DNA from: Schistosoma haematobium | Lineage: Eukaryota; Platyhelminthes; Trematoda; Strigeidida; Schistosomatidae | Length of the DNA stretch: 64,000 bases | Direction: 5' to 3' | NCBI RefSeq assembly: GCF_000699445.3 | Contig: NC_067200.1 | Coordinates: 14,576,510 to 14,640,509, forward strand | Part shown: positions 46,145 through 56,322 of the stretch, in pieces | Layout: every line of letters starts with the position of its first letter | Numbering within the stretch: the stretch's first letter is position 1 | The notes under the pieces: model-generated | What the model was told of the DNA's origin: nothing | Databases searched by the model: none | What the model saw: only the letters and a program-made list of their open reading frames with translations | Position numbers and translations under genes: made by a program

Positions 46145-47865
46145 GCTATTTAGTGTTGTATACTGAATACTCAGGATAACGTGAATAGATTCATGTAATC
46201 ATTATTTAATTAACTTATAATCAATAATCAATCAATCTTAAACCGTTAGTAACGAAGTCAGTTTGTTGAAACTTTTGGCCACTACTCAGATTCACTAAGA
46301 TACTAACGAAATCAAGCATCTTACTAAGGCTTATGTGAACGATTTAATGGGTATTAGTTGTTATTCTTGCTTTTCATAAAAGAAAATCTGATAAGATCCT
46401 AGGCATTGTGTGAAGATTTACAGCACATTATCCGCATAGTTTGAGGTTTTTGAAAAAATAATTCTTCTTCACCATAGTCTGAGGGTTGATAATCACTAAA
46501 TACTGGTCAAATTCAGATCGGTTTAAAATTATATGATGCATAATAAATTATGGACGGATTGTAAATCATCACTTCGTTTACGATTTAGATTGTTGTTAAA
46601 CTACGAGTCTAATCGTATTAAATAATTTCTTTCTTGAGACACATTGGTATTAATATGTAGTGTTAGATCCGATTAATGATAAAACTGCTTTCGAACACCG
46701 ATTACGTTGCACACAGTTTGTTATAGTTTACCGAATATTAAATATTCGTCATAAATGAAACTATCTCATTATAAATTTATCATTCTATCAACGTATCATT
46801 AATATTCAGATTATAGCAGCATTAAGATATTTCGGTAGAGAGATTTGTGTGAAGAGTCATTTCAGAGTTACAGACTTCGTAGTAAAAGTGTTTTATTAAG
46901 TATTGCTCTAAAAATCTACATATGGTTTTCAAAAAACGTCTTTAATATGTAACTTTCATGCATTTACTTCGAATGTTTACACCACTATACTAATATTCAG
47001 ATATATGAAAAGGGATAAGCAACTGTTTTTCTGATTTTTCGATTAATAAGATATTCAAACTCAACACTTCATGAGATCTGCGTCTTCAGACATGCCTAGT
47101 CAAACAGATTTATCAATTTTATTCTGACCTTCACAATAAAGCTAAACATATTGTGAGAAACGTTAATATTATGCGTAAACGAGTTAATTTTATTCGTCTC
47201 AATTCAATTCATGATGGCACTAAAGAATCATAATTAAACATCTTGGATTAATCTTTCCGTCGAAGTACAATGTTGTTTAACTAAGATTTAAGTAATATGT
47301 AAAACAAACACTATAAACCTCATGGAAAATCAATCTCAATCGAGTCCTAAAGAACGTTCTTACTTGACTACAGCGCTTTCTTATGAGCATAATACATATT
47401 TAAAGATTTTATTTTGAACTGACTGAGACGGTACTGGTAGATGAAAACACAACCGTTTATTCAGAGAACAGTCAATGATTAATACTAGTCTTTCTTACTG
47501 TGAGGACCGAAAACTTTTGTTAGCAGACCTAAAAGACAATGCAGCAGAACAAAATACATAGAGCATTATTTTATTATTTAGATTAAAGAAAAGATTGTAA
47601 CAGTGAAAGTCTTATTTATTCATTCTAACTATGGCATTCAGTTAACGATTCGCTCATACAATAATGATAAAAAATAAAATACTTTGCATGAGTAAAATTC
47701 ACCAACACTACATTAGCAAACTACTTTTAAAGATTCAAGTAATTCAGTAATAGTAATCTTGAATAAGACAATAATCTAAAAAGCCTAGTTATAATTTCAA
47801 CAAACTCCTGTTTTGGCGGATAATAATCTTTCAACGATAAAGATCTGTAAACTGTTAGTTTTAAT
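46145..47865. other. AT-rich stretch, nothing recognised
   Basis: No gene, RNA or shared repeat supported. Confidence 0.4.
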
Positions 47866-47874
47866 CATCGGAAT

Positions 47875-48100
47875 GGAGGTTATGGAGATTGTTGCGTTTT
47901 TGATTGAGATCATGAATAGATCAATGTTAGACTATCACCGAAAACTTTCAAGCACTGGACGACTGTTTCATCCTAGTGTGAGACTCCTCATAAGTGCGTC
48001 CATGACACCTCATGAGGGATTCGAACCCAGGACCTTTGGTCTCGCGTGTGAACGCTTAACTTCTCCACCACTGAGTCGGCATCCAATGGTGTTAATAGTT
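47875..48100 (-). repeat. family 2B SINE
   Basis: Minus-strand copy with 2B tail, hammerhead at about 47955-48010 (first core C changed; GAAAC intact), B-box complement GATTCGAACCC and A-box region to 48100. Confidence 0.8.
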
Positions 48101-48104
48101 TAAT

Positions 48105-49090
48105 ATTGACTATTTTGAAATGTGATAAAATAAAATTTAGGTTTGTTCTCAGATATTTTCTTAGTCGCCAATTATTTGGAACACTGTAATAATATAAGTT
48201 TCTATAATTGATTTAACATAGAAAATAATCATCCACATGAAATTATGAAACTTCTTAAAATGAAAGAATGTTTTATGTATTTAGCAATTCTGTCGTACAA
48301 ATATTTGGCGCCATGTATTTCTTTCTCAACCATCTCACTTTAAACAAAATAATACAAAAGACTAGTGAACATATACTGCTCAATAGTTCTATACTAAGAT
48401 GAATTAGCTTTCTACAAATTGAGTCCTGACATCATTTCGAATTAGATTTGCATATAAATAATAGTTACAAAGTATTTTACAACTTGTCTACATAAACTGA
48501 ACAATCGAACTTACTAAGGAAATAAATGAGCCAGTCACGAAGTTTGGTAGTCCCTGTATCAAAAATAATTAATTTTAAGTAATAATGATTTATTTTGTTC
48601 AGTTCAACTACAGTTCATTAACATCTCTGGATTATAGTGTAAATCAGACTTTATTTAAGCCAATTAATATGAGCTATTTCATGCCTCAACAGAGTTCTAA
48701 TTGTGATGTGTACATTGTGAACGTTTACCTACTTTCATACACAAAGTGTATGTTTAACCTCTTTAAAATATTACAATTCATAATCTGATAGGTCAAAGAT
48801 CATTTTCTTGCTGAATAGTATAGATCATCACAAAACTTATTATTACTATCAAAAAATGAAAATGTGTTTGCTTACTATTGATAAAATAGATACTACTTTC
48901 AAGGGGGTTTATCTTCACATGACATAAAGATCTATTAACAAAGAATTTACTATCAAAAGTTGTTTTGTTTTTCTTCTTTTACTCCATACAAACTTTTATT
49001 CCAGTGAAGATAATACAATCGAAACTATATTGATAGGTGAGCACCATCTGTACTAAACAAACCACAACTGTTTCATAACTTCATTAACAA
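48105..49090. other. AT-rich stretch, nothing recognised
   Basis: No gene or repeat supported. Confidence 0.4.
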
Positions 49091-49093
49091 TAA

Positions 49094-49172
49094 GATGAAA
49101 CGGCCGTCCAGTGCTTCCAGGTATTCCATGATGGTCAAGCTTCACTTGACTCATGATCTCAACCATTAATAA
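49094..49172 (+). repeat. family 2A SINE 3' fragment
   Basis: Starts in the ribozyme (GATGAAACGGCCGTCCAGTG) and keeps part of the 2A tail. Confidence 0.78.
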
Positions 49173-49174
49173 TT

Positions 49175-49830
49175 ATTATTTCATAGATATATTTGCAATG
49201 TTAGATTTAATTGAATACAAATACAAGCACTTACAAGACCTAATCAAATAATAAGTAAAAGAAAGTACCAGTTATTTACAGTCGATATACCTTTAATAGT
49301 TGTTCGCTCAAAATATTCTTAACGTATTCGTTGTATTTAATTCATTTGATTAATGTAAAATCATTGGTACACGATCAAAAGGTTAATAATAGGCTATTAT
49401 CAGAGGTTATAATAGTCAAAACAGTACTATTTAGTATAATACCAGTATCGTCTCATGTATTGATGTGGGACTGAGTAATTGTAATTATGTGATACGAAAA
49501 GTTACATGGAGTCAAGGTCATAGTTCACTCACTCTGAACTCCCAGCAGGTGTAACTTCAGCTGAAATTCCATTATTGAATAAAATATCAGTTAATAATCT
49601 CCAGTAAACAGTATTTGTTTACGTTTTTACATTGTTAAAATGTAGCTATTATATACACATATAGTGAACACCTATAATTAAATTATAATTTCTTAATGAA
49701 ACCATCATCATCAAATGCTTTATACACTTATTAAACTTCTGTGTTAAGTAATTAGATTTTTACAGAAATCCGATTTTCGACATTATATGTTGTCAGGCTT
49801 AGGTTATTATTACCTGATCGTTGAACAAAC
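49175..49830. other. AT-rich stretch, nothing recognised
   Basis: No gene or repeat supported. Confidence 0.35.
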
Positions 49831-49834
49831 AGAT

Positions 49835-50402
49835 GTGAAAAAACCAGGCGTCAGTAATATATCTCTTTCAGTATTCTTTATGACCCTCAAATGCCCTAGT
49901 GCAACCGAGAATGGAGAGAGTCCGCTCTCCCTCTCGAAATTCTATCACATGGTCACGCGCATAAAACCACTACCAGGGAAGTCCTACTCACTGCCTTCTC
50001 ATAGCGAGGGTGTTATTTATGAAACTGAGAGGATGGAAAGCGAATGTCCGGCGATTTAACCGGGTTGGTGAACACGAAGTGTTCACCTAGGGGAGTTGGA
50101 AAACCATGATTCCAAACCAATGGTGCACATGGGCTGCAGGATCCTAAGAAAATAAATCGTGTATGAACCAATTATTGGTCACCGGCTACCATGGGATTGC
50201 ATCTCCTCATGTTGCTCCACTTCCTTGTGGATCAGATCTCCATATCGAAGGCTCGGCATGTGACCCCCTTAGAAAACCACCTGCTTCGGTTTGGGCACCT
50301 GGGCAATATGCCAGCCCTCACACAAAGTGGATGATTTATGTGGCGCATATCTATTTGGTACCTCCTTGTATCAATGTTTATATATTTAAATAAATAAATG
50401 AG
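49835..50402 (+). repeat. GC-richer retroelement-like block with (AAAT)n end
   Basis: Base composition is clearly higher in GC than its surroundings. It contains a near-perfect hairpin GGTGAACACGAAGTGTTCACC (50064-50084, 21 bases including loop) and ends TTTAAATAAATAAATGAG, a simple-repeat tail. It looks like the 5' leader of a non-LTR element joined to a tail, or a SINE derived from one. Open frames (49787-50059, 50163-50393) show no known domain. Family not identified. Confidence 0.5.
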
Positions 50403-50404
50403 TG

Positions 50405-50795
50405 CATATACACTGAATTAATTTTAACCCAGTAGTCTTAGTTAATGATAAATTAATCACTTACATAACAATGATTATAATTTGTACATATACATATATA
50501 ATATAATTTAAATGTTGTAGAGATAAAAGTACTTACATGTACTGGATAGGTGATTAGCAAAAACAATTATCATGAGTTAGTACTACTTTAGTCTGAGCTG
50601 AAGTAATCATGATCTCACATGTCTGTAGAGTTTACTGACGTATAGTACAATATCTAGTGATTATAATAACATTATGTAAAAGACCAATACTTTGATCAAC
50701 ACATAACTGTATTGGTTGTCGTTTAATATTGTTAGATTTGCTCATTATTTCTACGATATCACTAAACGTTTCTTTCTACAATAGCACACACATTT
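50405..50795. other. AT-rich stretch, nothing recognised
   Basis: No gene or repeat supported. Confidence 0.35.
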
Positions 50796-50799
50796 CATT

Positions 50800-51215
50800 G
50801 GCAAACATTCTGAAGCTCCGTATTCCTTTCTGCTTGAATATCTGGGCTACCTGTTCCTCCGATCTAGATATTTCATCAAGTTATCTGTTTTATTGTTTGT
50901 TTTAGCACATCATTATGTCTATTGTGCACACAATCTATTCAGGCGCGTTTATGAAAAGTTTACAACCTTTCGCTATACGGGATACAAAAAGGTACAATCA
51001 GCGACATCAAGGTGGCCGGCAATATGCATTGAAACGAATGAACATTAATCAAATGTGGATTACCGAACTCCTAACATCTAACCGGTCATCATTCAAAATC
51101 TATCGTCACAATCGATCAAGGTATAAGAAAAGGAAACTTGTTGAAATACTTTATGCTGAGAATTCTATGTTGTACCAAAAATAAAATATCGAATAAAGCT
51201 TCTAATAATAATAAC
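50800..51215 (+). repeat. repeat D, longest copy, with coding-like segment
   Basis: 50810-50895 is the inverted counterpart of 39040-39110. 50915-51184 is open and encodes an 89-residue basic frame ending KRKLVEILYAENSMLYQK; the last ~25 residues are conserved at 15845-15935 and 38735-38800. Then AATAAAGC and an (AAT)n tail. Probably the 3' end of an unidentified retroelement protein. No known domain recognised. Confidence 0.55.
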
Positions 51216-51379
51216 AATACATTTGGGATATAATTAGCAGATCTTTCGGATATCGATTTCACAAATTCATAGTCTTAAACGAATGCTTACAACCAATGAA
51301 TGAAATTCAACCAGTCTATTGTAGCATAGAGAACTCAAGTAAAGGCATTTTATAAAGGTTCTTGATCGTAAGGCATATA

Positions 51380-51756
51380 GGCGAGACTCTAATTTAAGGA
51401 CGACCTTTGAACGAATTTTAAGTGACCTTGACAATTATTAGCCAATCAGAAGACAGTTAGTATAAAGTGAGAATATATTGTAAGTAAGTAATGAATTACA
51501 GTGGATATTCTTCTTTTACATGATTTAAAAACTTGTTAAGGTTTGATAAAGGTTCAGAGGCTCTGAGTTCATAATGCATATTGTATAGAAACTCGTCCAT
51601 AGGGTTAGTGGTTAGGGTTGTAGCCTGTAAGTAGACACATCTCTAAAATCCGATGTAAACCGATCGCATGTTAGCACCCTAATCCTAACCTAACCCTAAC
51701 CTTAACCTAACCCTAACCCTAACCTTAACCTAACCCTAATCTAACCCTAACCTTAA

Positions 51757-51788
<32 letters not shown>

Positions 51789-52481
51789 TTAACCCAACCC
51801 TAATCTAACCCTAACCTTAACCTAACCCTAAATCCTAATCTAACCCTAACCTTAACACTAAACCCTAATCTAACCCTAACCTTAACCTAACCCTAAACCC
51901 TAATCTAACCCTAACCTTAACCTAACCCTAAACCCTAATCTAACCCTAACCTTAACCTAACCCTAAACCCTAATCTAACCCTAACCTTAACCTAACCCTA
52001 AGCCCTAATCTAACCCTAACCTTAACCTAACCCTAAATCCTAATCTAACCCTAACCCTAAACCCTAACCTTAACCTAACCCTTAACCCTAATTTTAACCC
52101 CAAACCCTAACCCTATGGACGAGTTTCTGTACAATATGCATTATGAATTCAGAATTTCTGAGTCTTTATCAAACCTCAACAGGTTTTTAAATCATGTAAA
52201 AGAAGAATATCCACTGTAATTCATTACTTTCTTGTAATATATTTTTACTTTATACTGTCTTCTGATTGGCTAATAATTGAAATTGCTCAAACGCTTCTCA
52301 TTGGCTCGTCCCTAAAATAGAGTTTCGCCGTCCCATCCGTTGTAACCTCTCATTAATCACCTACAATCTAAAATCCGCTGTGAACCGATCGTATGTTAGC
52401 AGCGCGTGTTGAACTTGGCTCCGTGACCTTGAAATTGCTCAAACGCTTCTGATTGGCTCGTCCCTAAATTAGAGTCTCGCC
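51380..52481. mobile_element. family T TIR element carrying a telomere-like array
   Basis: Terminal inverted repeats of 24 bases: left starts GGCGAGACTCTAATTTAAGG (51380-51403), right ends CTAAATTAGAGTCTCGCC (52458-52481), one mismatch. Inside them lie long secondary inverted arms (about 51430-51611 against 52108-52285, with GGATATTCTTCTTTTACATG shared), and at the centre a telomere-like satellite. A second, nested end-like sequence occurs at 52302-52331. The ends match the MITE-like units at 17165-17446 and 60388-60662. No transposase is encoded, so it is non-autonomous. Confidence 0.75.
51676..52114 (+). repeat. degenerate telomere-like tandem array
   Basis: About 440 bases built of CCCTAA with variants CCTTAA, CCCTAAA and TCTAA. 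Several stretches repeat as a ~35-base higher-order unit (AATCTAACCCTAACCTTAAC followed by CTAACCCTAAACCCT). It is interstitial: unique DNA continues on both sides. TTAGGG is the usual trematode telomere repeat. Confidence 0.92.
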
Positions 52482-52484
52482 GAT

Positions 52485-52915
52485 AAATCTGTTATTTATA
52501 GGGGTTCCTCCATGGACTCTGGTAGAGCGATTCGACCTTAATATATCAAGATGACGTGAAGTAGTCTGCAAAGTTTTACTGCCACCGTTAAAATATCTCC
52601 AATGTTGGCTGTTATGAAGCTATATAGATTGGCTTTGTATAAAATCTTTTAGGACATAAATAGAAATACCTTATATAGTTCTTACAAAACTGTATTTTTA
52701 TGATGCAAGATTTATATACTCCATGTAAATTCTTACGTCTAACTGACCAGTTATGTAAGCTGCTTTCTAATATATACTTCCAAAATATACGAACTTCTAA
52801 AGTGACCTCAGACAACTAAATGATAATTTCTATCATAGCGAAAGTTTTTGATATCCACTGGGTGATTTTAATAGTTAAAAGTGAACTGTTAGAGAATGGG
52901 TAAAAATACTGTGCG
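52485..52915. other. AT-rich stretch, nothing recognised
   Basis: No gene or repeat supported. Confidence 0.35.
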
Positions 52916-52919
52916 AAAC

Positions 52920-53122
52920 AGTTTCATTATTGATTGAGATCTTGAGCCGATTGATATTAGACCACCATTGAAAACCTGGAAGCACCAGACGGCCGTTTTG
53001 TCCTATTGTTGAACTCCTTAGCAGTGCGCATCCGGTGCTTCTAGGTTTTCAATGGTGGCCTAACATCAATCGGTTCAAGGTCTCAATCAATAACTTAATA
53101 ATCTCCACAACCCTATACTGAT
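52920..53122. repeat. family 2B foldback copy
   Basis: A minus-strand tail and hammerhead (52920-53030; CTAAGGA core) turns at CGCATCC into a plus-strand ribozyme 3' strand and tail (GGTGCTTCTAGGTTTTCAAT to ACCCTATACTGATA). The two tails are near-perfect inverted repeats. Confidence 0.82.
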
Positions 53123-53324
53123 AGTTTCATTATTATTGGGCCTATTTATGAAGTGAAAAATCTGAAATATTGTGACAAAAAAGCTTCCAAGAAATCAATC
53201 ATTACTGTACTTACGTTGAATATGAGCCTATTGTAAACATAAAATGAAATGATTGACAACAAATAAATTGAAGTAATTCAAGTTTTAGATTAACTGTATT
53301 ATTCGTTAAATTTCTCGAACATTG

Positions 53325-53545
53325 ATTTAATAGTTGAAATCATGAGTCAATTGAAGCTAGACCACCATGGGAAACCTGGAAGCACTGGCACTCGCGCGCG
53401 AGACTGATAGGCCCTAGGTCCGAATCTCGCGGGAGGCGGGATCGTGGATGCACACTGCTGAGGAGTCCCACAATAGAACGAAACGGCCGTCAGCTTCAAC
53501 TGACTCATGATTACTAAAATCTCCAAAAAACCCTTTCTGACATTG
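53325..53545 (+). repeat. family 2A SINE, composite with inverted tail and deletion
   Basis: Inverted 2A tail (53325-53390), then a plus-strand tRNA-like part (GCGCGAGACTGATAGGCCC, TCCGAATCTCGCGGGAG), then a hammerhead with CTGAGGA, GAAAC and GGCCGTC, but the stem I 3' strand and the next ~30 bases are deleted, so cleavage is unlikely. A short forward tail follows. Confidence 0.8.
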
Positions 53546-54840
53546 AGTTAAATTTAAATAATATATTGAATATAGTAAATATTTAAATGTTTGACTTACT
53601 ATTATTCATATTTTTGAGGACCTCAGACCCTAAAACACAAATGCATGATCTACATGAAATGGAATTTGATAAATACATTTGTTCGAGACAAAAATTTTAA
53701 TGTACTCCATCGACTCATGAGAAATCACCTGCAAAATGTTCTACAACCGAACTGTTGTACAGGCTTATAATTTCATTGTTAAGGTGTTACAACTTTTATG
53801 ATCGACTTTTCTAAACTGAGTATAAACTTGTGATATAACTAAAAGATGAAGAACAGCTGTATTCATATACAGCCATTTGAAAATGTCAACCTTGGAATAC
53901 TAAAAATAGATCTTATTAACTCAGAAATATTAGAAAATTCTGTAAAATTCAGAATTGCTTTCAAGTTAATAAATTGCCTCAAGTGGTATATCATAATTGG
54001 CATCGAATATTATCGTAGTTGTTTGAAATGATTACTTGTCGTTATCAAATCATAACACGCTCAAACTGGTTTCTACAACGCTTATTTTACACACAAAATG
54101 ACTTAAGACCAGGAAGGTAAATCAGACTTTAAAATATACTTCAAAATGTAAAAATATAGGAACGTATAAGGTTATTGTAAGCGCATCCATAATATATACA
54201 AGCGTTATGTCCTAATGATATCCATAGATTTATCAAGCTGAAGGTGTGTTTTTTTCAGTTTCAAGGGATAAACGCTCAGAAAGCGAACCTGTGGTTCTTT
54301 TTCAGTTGTACATCGTTAGGACTTACAAGTAATTGTATAGCAAATATATTACAAGTAATTGAAGAGTGAATGTTTACTTGGTGTTTTGGCAGACGAATGA
54401 GCATATCCTTGTAAAATGCCTAAAATCATAAATATAATAGAATATCAAGCATTTGCAATATAAATTGTATTGACTTATACATTTCAAATCATTTCCAATA
54501 TCCAAAATCTTTTACAAAATGAGACAACTTTACAATAGTTCAAAAGATATTTCATACAGGATACCGAGACGTAAATATCAAACATTGTTAATTGTAAATT
54601 CACTCGAACATTTAATTGATGCTCAATCTAACATTAAACGTACAGTATTTATCTGGTAGCTTCTTTACATTGTTATTAACATCTTATTTGTCATTTCAAA
54701 ATCTTTCCTTTCAGCAATACTTTGAGTACGGTACTGAATAAAAGTGACATTTGGAAAAACAAGAATATTTCTCAGTGCTTTAACTAATAGGGATGCAAGA
54801 TGAATACTGTTGACACTTTCCCATAGTAGGAAAGGATCGA
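53545..54840. other. AT-rich stretch, nothing recognised
   Basis: Short open frames at 53846-54031 and 54665-54931 have no family resemblance; the latter overlaps the SINE that follows. Confidence 0.4.
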
Positions 54841-54849
54841 AAAGTGGAT

Positions 54850-55145
54850 ATTGGGACTCAGTAGCTAAGTAGATAATGTGATGGCCTTTGAAGTGAAAGG
54901 TACTGAGTTCGAGTCCCAGAGTGAACATCAACTCTGAGATGCAGGTACATCCAAATGACGAGTCCCAAATAAGACGAAACGCGCGTCATGGATTCCTTTG
55001 ATATCCATTATTCATCTTTGCATATTATACTCGTGAATTAAGGTTGTATTGAGGCAATACACACAGTATACACATATGCCAATTACAGACTGATTAATTG
55101 CAGTCCTAAACATCAATGGGGAGATTCAAACAAACAATGCCAAGT
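54850..55145 (+). repeat. Sm-alpha SINE, complete unit
   Basis: A-box TAGCTAAGTAG, intact B box GTTCGAGTCCC (54907-54917), CAACTCTGAGATGCAGGTAC, hammerhead at about 54945-54998 (first core C replaced by A: ATGACGA; stem II and GTC kept), then the long 3' flank through CATATGCCAATTACAGACTG and CAATGGGGAGATTCAAACAA. Good reference for unit length, about 300 bases. Confidence 0.87.
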
Positions 55146-55199
55146 GAATCGTAAAAAAGTTTTGAAAAAATTCTATAGTCAGTCTTTTCAGACTATTGA

Positions 55200-55445
55200 A
55201 AATATTTCCTCAGAATATTGGCCCATTTAGTGCAAACTGGTTATAGTGCCACTATAAACCAATCTTTTTCAATTGTTTATCGGGTCAGTAAATTTTTGCC
55301 AAAGCTTGTCAGACTTAAAGTCCTTCAAATGGCTAAAGCAGTATCCATCCGAATGAAGAAACCGGAGTATGTGTACAGAAGAAATATCTTCAACCACTCC
55401 TCCTCACCTGGCCATTCCCAAGGCTTATTAATCAATAGTAGTCTT
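55200..55445 (+). pseudogene. Penelope-like element GIY-YIG C-terminal fragment
   Basis: Plus-strand frame HLVQTGYSATINQSF, IVYRVSKFLPKLVRLKVLQM, AKAVSIRMKKPEYVYRRNIF, ending SSSPGHSQ. It parallels the C-terminal end of the GIY-YIG domain at 6500-6700 and 33745-33900. The catalytic start of the domain is absent. Short dead fragment. Confidence 0.8.
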
Positions 55446-55527
55446 AGCTACTGAATGACCTAATTTGACTACAACCTTTCGTAATCAATTGTAATTGTCT
55501 CTGTTATCTTTACTCACAAATATTTGT

Positions 55528-55560
55528 ATTATTATTATTGTTATTATTATTATTATTACT
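55528..55560. repeat. (ATT)n microsatellite
   Basis: Interrupted ATT run. Confidence 0.85.
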
Positions 55561-55747
55561 GTTGGTTAAACATCATTATTAATCTCCCCTATACATGATT
55601 CATTCACTTCGCATTCATCCCTCCTTATTACATCTTACTAATATTTCACACAATAGTGTCTTCCACTAAACATTCGGTCAAACATTTGATCGAACTGTAA
55701 TTGCACTGTTATTTCCCTCACTCTATCTGACCAATATTTATTCTGAT

Positions 55748-55960
55748 CATGGAATCCAGGACGTGCATTTCACCCTATTTGGAACTCGTCAGCTGGATGT
55801 ACCTGCAAGCCACTATCCATCTTTGCTTAAAAAGCTTGTGACTTAAGGCAATCCGTACAGGATGTACATATGCCAACATGGGACTAATCAATTGCAGTCT
55901 TAAATAACAATGAAAAGACACAATTAAAACAACACTAAGTGAAGATAGAAATAAAGTTTA
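55748..55960. repeat. Sm-alpha SINE, ribozyme inverted against 3' flank
   Basis: A minus-strand ribozyme segment (55748-55805) joins a plus-strand 3' flank (AAGCCACTATCCATCTTTGC to CAATGAAAAGAC). No tRNA head. Confidence 0.75.
55753..55802 (-). ncRNA. hammerhead ribozyme (Sm-alpha), core bases intact
   Basis: On the minus strand: stem I ATCCAG pairs perfectly with CTGGAT, core CTGACGA, GAAA, and GTC cleavage site present. Stem II (GTTCCAAATAGGGT) relies on wobbles, which may reduce activity. Confidence 0.65.
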
Positions 55961-55964
55961 AAGA

Positions 55965-56310
55965 ATACCCACTTCCCCCAAAAAAAGATTGATATTCTTA
56001 CCCAGCAAAATAAATAGTAAAACCATAGTTGTATGATTAAACTGTTAAAATATTAAATATTAAATAAAGTATTTTATATTTGAATAAATAATTTGATTGG
56101 GTATTGGTTACATCACTAAACATGCTGTAATTTCATTGGCTATTAATATTTAGTGATTCAACCAATGAAAAAAAAGATGTATGAGCTCTAATTTAAAATT
56201 TTCTTTAGTTTCCATGCCTTAAGAATGATTGGAAGTTTCTGGAAAATAACTTAGCAAAAAAAGGTCAGTTTATAATAAGTAGCATAGGATATAGTGAATA
56301 TGTAGTTAAA
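55965..56310. other. AT-rich stretch, nothing recognised
   Basis: No gene or repeat supported. Confidence 0.35.
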
Positions 56311-56322
56311 TCTAAATTACTA

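Noticed and set aside
51676..52114. A true chromosome end
   Set aside because: Ordinary sequence continues on both sides, the array is degenerate, and it sits inside inverted repeats.
51676..52114. A CRISPR array
   Set aside because: Short telomere-like units with no spacers, in a eukaryotic context.
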